Made by a program: the position numbers and the translations under genes. A model generated the notes under the pieces. It was not told the origin of the DNA, searched no databases, and was given only the letters and a program-made list of their open reading frames with translations. Positions 4,772 through 6,663 of a DNA stretch of 6,663 nt are shown here, piece by piece. The stretch covers positions 1 to 6,663 of the forward strand of contig JBEKHI010000437.1 in the NCBI GenBank assembly GCA_050012355.1. The letters are read 5' to 3'. Origin of the DNA: JBEKHI01 sp050012355. Lineage in GTDB: Bacteria; Actinomycetota; Actinomycetes; Streptosporangiales; Streptosporangiaceae. How positions within the stretch are numbered: position 1 is the first letter of the stretch; every line of letters begins with the position of its first letter.

Positions 4772-6303
4772 AGCTTGTCCTCCCTGGCACGCAAAGCGGC
4801 GCCAGCCACCTCGGAGTCGTCGAATGGCAGCACGGTTCCGGCGACGTACTGCCCGCGTTCATGGCCCTTGCCGGCCACCACGACCACATCTCCCTTGTCT
4901 GCCATGCCGATCGCGTAATTGATCGCCGCGGCTCGGTCAGGTTCCACAACGACGCGGGCTCGTTCCCCTGGCGGCACGGTCAGGACGCCTTCCAGCATCG
5001 CGGACAGGATAGCCAGCGGATCCTCAGAACGCGGGTTGTCACTCGTCAGCACCGCCGTGTCCGCCAGGCTGACGGCGGCGGCGCCCATCATCGGGCGCTT
5101 GGCACGGTCCCGGTCCCCGCCGCAGCCGAGCACGATGATCAGGTTGCCCTGGGTAACCTCGCGCAGCGCCCGCAGTACGGCCTCCACCGCGCCGGGCTTG
5201 TGCGCGTAGTCCACGAATACGTCCGGCGGTCCTCCGGGAACCCGCTGCAGCCGCCCGGGAACGCCCGGGCAGGCGGCGATACCGGCCACCGCGTCCTCGA
5301 GCCGCACCCCGGCCTCGACCAGCGCGACGATCGCGCCGAGCGCGTTAGCCACGTTGAAGGCACCAGGCAGCGACACGGTGGCGTCGGCCTCGACGCCACC
5401 GGGACCGATCACCCGGAACGACGACCCGTCCGCGCCCGAGCGCACGTCCACCGCGGCCCAGTCTGGCTGGTCTTCGATGGCCGGCTGGTCTTCGATGCGA
5501 GCCTGCACCGCGAAGGTCGTCACCGGTACCGAGGCTACCGATGCGAGGCGGCGGCCCCATTCGTCGCCGATGTTGACCACCCCGAGGGCGGAGTACGCCG
5601 GCGTGAACAGCTGGGCCTTGGCCTCGAAGTAGTCCTCCATCGTCGGATGGAAGTCCAGGTGATCCTGCGACAGGTTGGTGAACACCGCGACGTCGAAACG
5701 CGTGCCCGCCACCCGGCCGAGCGCCAGCGCGTGCGAGGACACCTCCATCGCGGCGGCGGTTACACCGCGTTCGGCCATCGTCGCGAACAGCGCTTGCAGG
5801 TCGGTGGCCTCCGGTGTGGTCAGCCCGGCCGGCTCCTCGCGCGGGCCGATCCGCAGCGTCACCCCGCCGATCAGCCCCGTCACGTGCCCGGCGGCGCGCA
5901 GCCCGGCCTCGATCAGGTAGGTCGAGGTGGATTTCCCGCTGGTCCCGGTCACCCCGATCAGGGTCAGCCGCGTCGACGGGTCACTGTGCACCCAGCAGGC
6001 GACCTTCCCGAGGATCTCGCGCGGCGAGCGCACCACGAATACGGGCAGCCCGGTACGCGCCGCCCGGTCGCGCCCCACCGGGTCGGTGAGGATGGCGACC
6101 GCGCCGGCCTCGGCAGCGGCGGCGCTGAACGCGGCACCGTGCGCCTGCGTGCCTGGCAGCGCGACGTAGAGATCCCCGGGGGCTACCCTCCGGGAGTCAT
6201 GCGTTACCCCAGTGATGCGGCCGGGCTCGTTCGGACTGCTTCCGAACAGCAACTGGCCGAGACCGGACAACGGTCTCGCCTGCGGCCGGGCGGGACGGAT
6301 CAC
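4768..6303 (-). CDS. murE: MurE, UDP-MurNAc-L-Ala-D-Glu--meso-diaminopimelate ligase
   Basis: MurE adds the third stem-peptide residue in the cytoplasm, using ATP. The protein is 511 residues, ordinary for the family. Seen are the N-terminal UDP-binding part with THDSRRVAPGDLYVALPG (34-51), the P-loop GVTGTSGKST (117-126, Lys124), TTPE (162-165), EVSSHALALGR (187-197), TNLSQDHLDFHP (209-220), the likely carbamylated Lys229 in YFEAKAQLF, DYAHKP (365-370), DNPRSEDP (422-429) and GKGHE (478-482). DNPR with Arg is the signature of meso-diaminopimelate rather than lysine ligases, so the organism should have m-DAP peptidoglycan. Residues 270-280 hold a small tandem repeat (IEDQPAIEDQP). GTG 6303 is the only usual start before an in-frame stop; AGGAGG lies 12 bases upstream, somewhat far. 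It follows ftsI after 19 bases and overlaps murF by four bases at its stop. Confidence 0.96.
   Translation of the reverse strand: MIRPARPQARPLSGLGQLLFGSSPNEPGRITGVTHDSRRVAPGDLYVALPGTQAHGAAFSAAAAEAGAVAILTDPVGRDRAARTGLPVFVVRSPREILGKVACWVHSDPSTRLTLIGVTGTSGKSTSTYLIEAGLRAAGHVTGLIGGVTLRIGPREEPAGLTTPEATDLQALFATMAERGVTAAAMEVSSHALALGRVAGTRFDVAVFTNLSQDHLDFHPTMEDYFEAKAQLFTPAYSALGVVNIGDEWGRRLASVASVPVTTFAVQARIEDQPAIEDQPDWAAVDVRSGADGSSFRVIGPGGVEADATVSLPGAFNVANALGAIVALVEAGVRLEDAVAGIAACPGVPGRLQRVPGGPPDVFVDYAHKPGAVEAVLRALREVTQGNLIIVLGCGGDRDRAKRPMMGAAAVSLADTAVLTSDNPRSEDPLAILSAMLEGVLTVPPGERARVVVEPDRAAAINYAIGMADKGDVVVVAGKGHERGQYVAGTVLPFDDSEVAGAALRAREDKL
4779..4784 (-). promoter_or_regulatory. Ribosome binding site deciding the TTG start of murF
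   Basis: GGGAGG on the minus strand is seven bases from TTG 4771 but 16 bases from the next in-frame ATG (4762), which favours the unusual TTG start. Confidence 0.65.
5465..5497. repeat. Small tandem repeat inside murE
   Basis: GGCTGGTCTTCGATG occurs at 5465-5479 and again at 5483-5497, an 18-base period. It duplicates six residues (IEDQPA) in frame, in a variable part of the MurE central domain between the Lys229 region and the C-terminal domain. Confidence 0.8.
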
Positions 6304-6315
6304 GCCCAGAGGTTA

Positions 6316-6321
6316 CCTCCT
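6316..6321 (-). promoter_or_regulatory. Probable ribosome binding site of murE
   Basis: AGGAGG on the minus strand starts just after the ftsI stop codon (6323-6325) and is 12 bases from GTG 6303, longer than usual. No better start lies between them because the murE frame has a TAA upstream. Confidence 0.55.
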
Positions 6322-6322
6322 A

Positions 6323-6663
6323 TCATGGCGCGTTGAGCCGCACGTAAGGGACTTGGTAGTCACTCGGCGGGATCTCAAGCGTCGCCAGCGCCGCCTTCAT
6401 CACCTGGTAGAACACGGGACCAGCGACGACATCTCCAAAGTAGTCGTCGTTCGCCTTGGACGGGTCCTGCACGTTCACGGCGACCACGACCTGCGGGTCA
6501 TTACCTGGCCCCATGCCGATGTAGCTGGACCCGTACTCGCACAGCGAATCCGGGCAGCTAGCACCCGATTCGCTGGAGGTTCCGGTCTTGGCGGCGATCG
6601 CGTAGCCGGGGATGATGCCCCACGGTTCGTCGGCCTCCTCGTCGACGCCGGGCACCTGCTGCA
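6323..6663 (-). CDS. ftsI: FtsI / class B penicillin-binding protein, C-terminal part (5' end outside window)
   Basis: The last 112 codons of a transpeptidase that crosslinks septal peptidoglycan outside the membrane, working with FtsW. The frame enters from the right edge (QQVPGVDEE...) and ends with TGA at 6323-6325. The third active-site motif KTGT occurs in GYAIAAKTGTSSE, followed by the usual strand SSYIGMGPGNDPQVVVAVNVQDP and the closing segment GDVVAGPVFYQVMKAAL, the typical end of the PBP2/PBP3 transpeptidase domain. The SXXK and SXN motifs lie upstream and are not visible. Between KTGT and the next strand there are two cysteines, CPDSLC, which could form a disulfide outside the cell. 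Its position directly before murE is the standard actinobacterial order and is the main reason for calling it ftsI rather than another class B PBP. Confidence 0.92.
   Translation of the reverse strand, partial: QQVPGVDEEADEPWGIIPGYAIAAKTGTSSESGASCPDSLCEYGSSYIGMGPGNDPQVVVAVNVQDPSKANDDYFGDVVAGPVFYQVMKAALATLEIPPSDYQVPYVRLNAP

Noticed and set aside
4756..6336. 526-codon plus-strand open frame opposite murE
   Set aside because: It is antisense to a clearly functional murE, is rich in Arg, His, Gly and Gln, and has no recognisable motif; long antisense frames are common in G+C-rich genes.
1..6663. tRNA, rRNA, CRISPR array, riboswitch or transposase genes
   Set aside because: I looked on both strands for spaced repeats, conserved RNA elements and transposase motifs and saw none.

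Overview
The window is part of a division and cell-wall (dcw) cluster from a high-GC Gram-positive bacterium, most likely an actinomycete. The evidence is the G+C-rich codon use, the frequent GTG and TTG starts, the gene order, and an FtsW whose N-terminal part resembles the mycobacterial protein as I remember it. MurE carries the DNPR signature of meso-diaminopimelate ligases, so the organism probably has m-DAP peptidoglycan. The genus cannot be fixed from this sequence.

Layout, reading the minus strand from right to left. The 3' end of ftsI, a class B penicillin-binding protein with a KTGT motif, lies at 6323-6663. It is followed by murE (4768-6303), murF (3395-4771) and mraY (recognisable part about 2349-3398). 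murE/murF and murF/mraY each overlap by four bases, so these genes are tightly co-translated. The left end holds the first 345 codons of ftsW (1-1037), which runs off the window.

In the usual order mraY-murD-ftsW, murD should sit between mraY and ftsW. It is not there. Instead 1256-2345 holds two divergent genes: a MarR-family repressor on the minus strand (1256-1750) and an AhpD-like carboxymuconolactone decarboxylase family protein on the plus strand (1815-2345). They share a 64-bp A+T-richer intergenic region with repeated, partly palindromic operator-like sequence. The left junction leaves a 187-base gap before ftsW in which I find no recognisable murD remnant. The right junction is abrupt: mraY has lost its expected stop codon and its frame stays open for 182 more codons across the whole antisense strand of the AhpD-like gene, ending just 5' of that gene's start.

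FtsI, MurE, MurF, MraY and FtsW together cover m-DAP and D-Ala-D-Ala addition, lipid I formation, septal glycan polymerisation and crosslinking. MurD (D-Glu addition) is essential and must be encoded elsewhere if the assembly is right. The main points of interest are the apparent replacement of murD by a regulator/redox-enzyme pair, the antisense tail on MraY, and the possibility that ftsW now lies under a MarR-controlled promoter.
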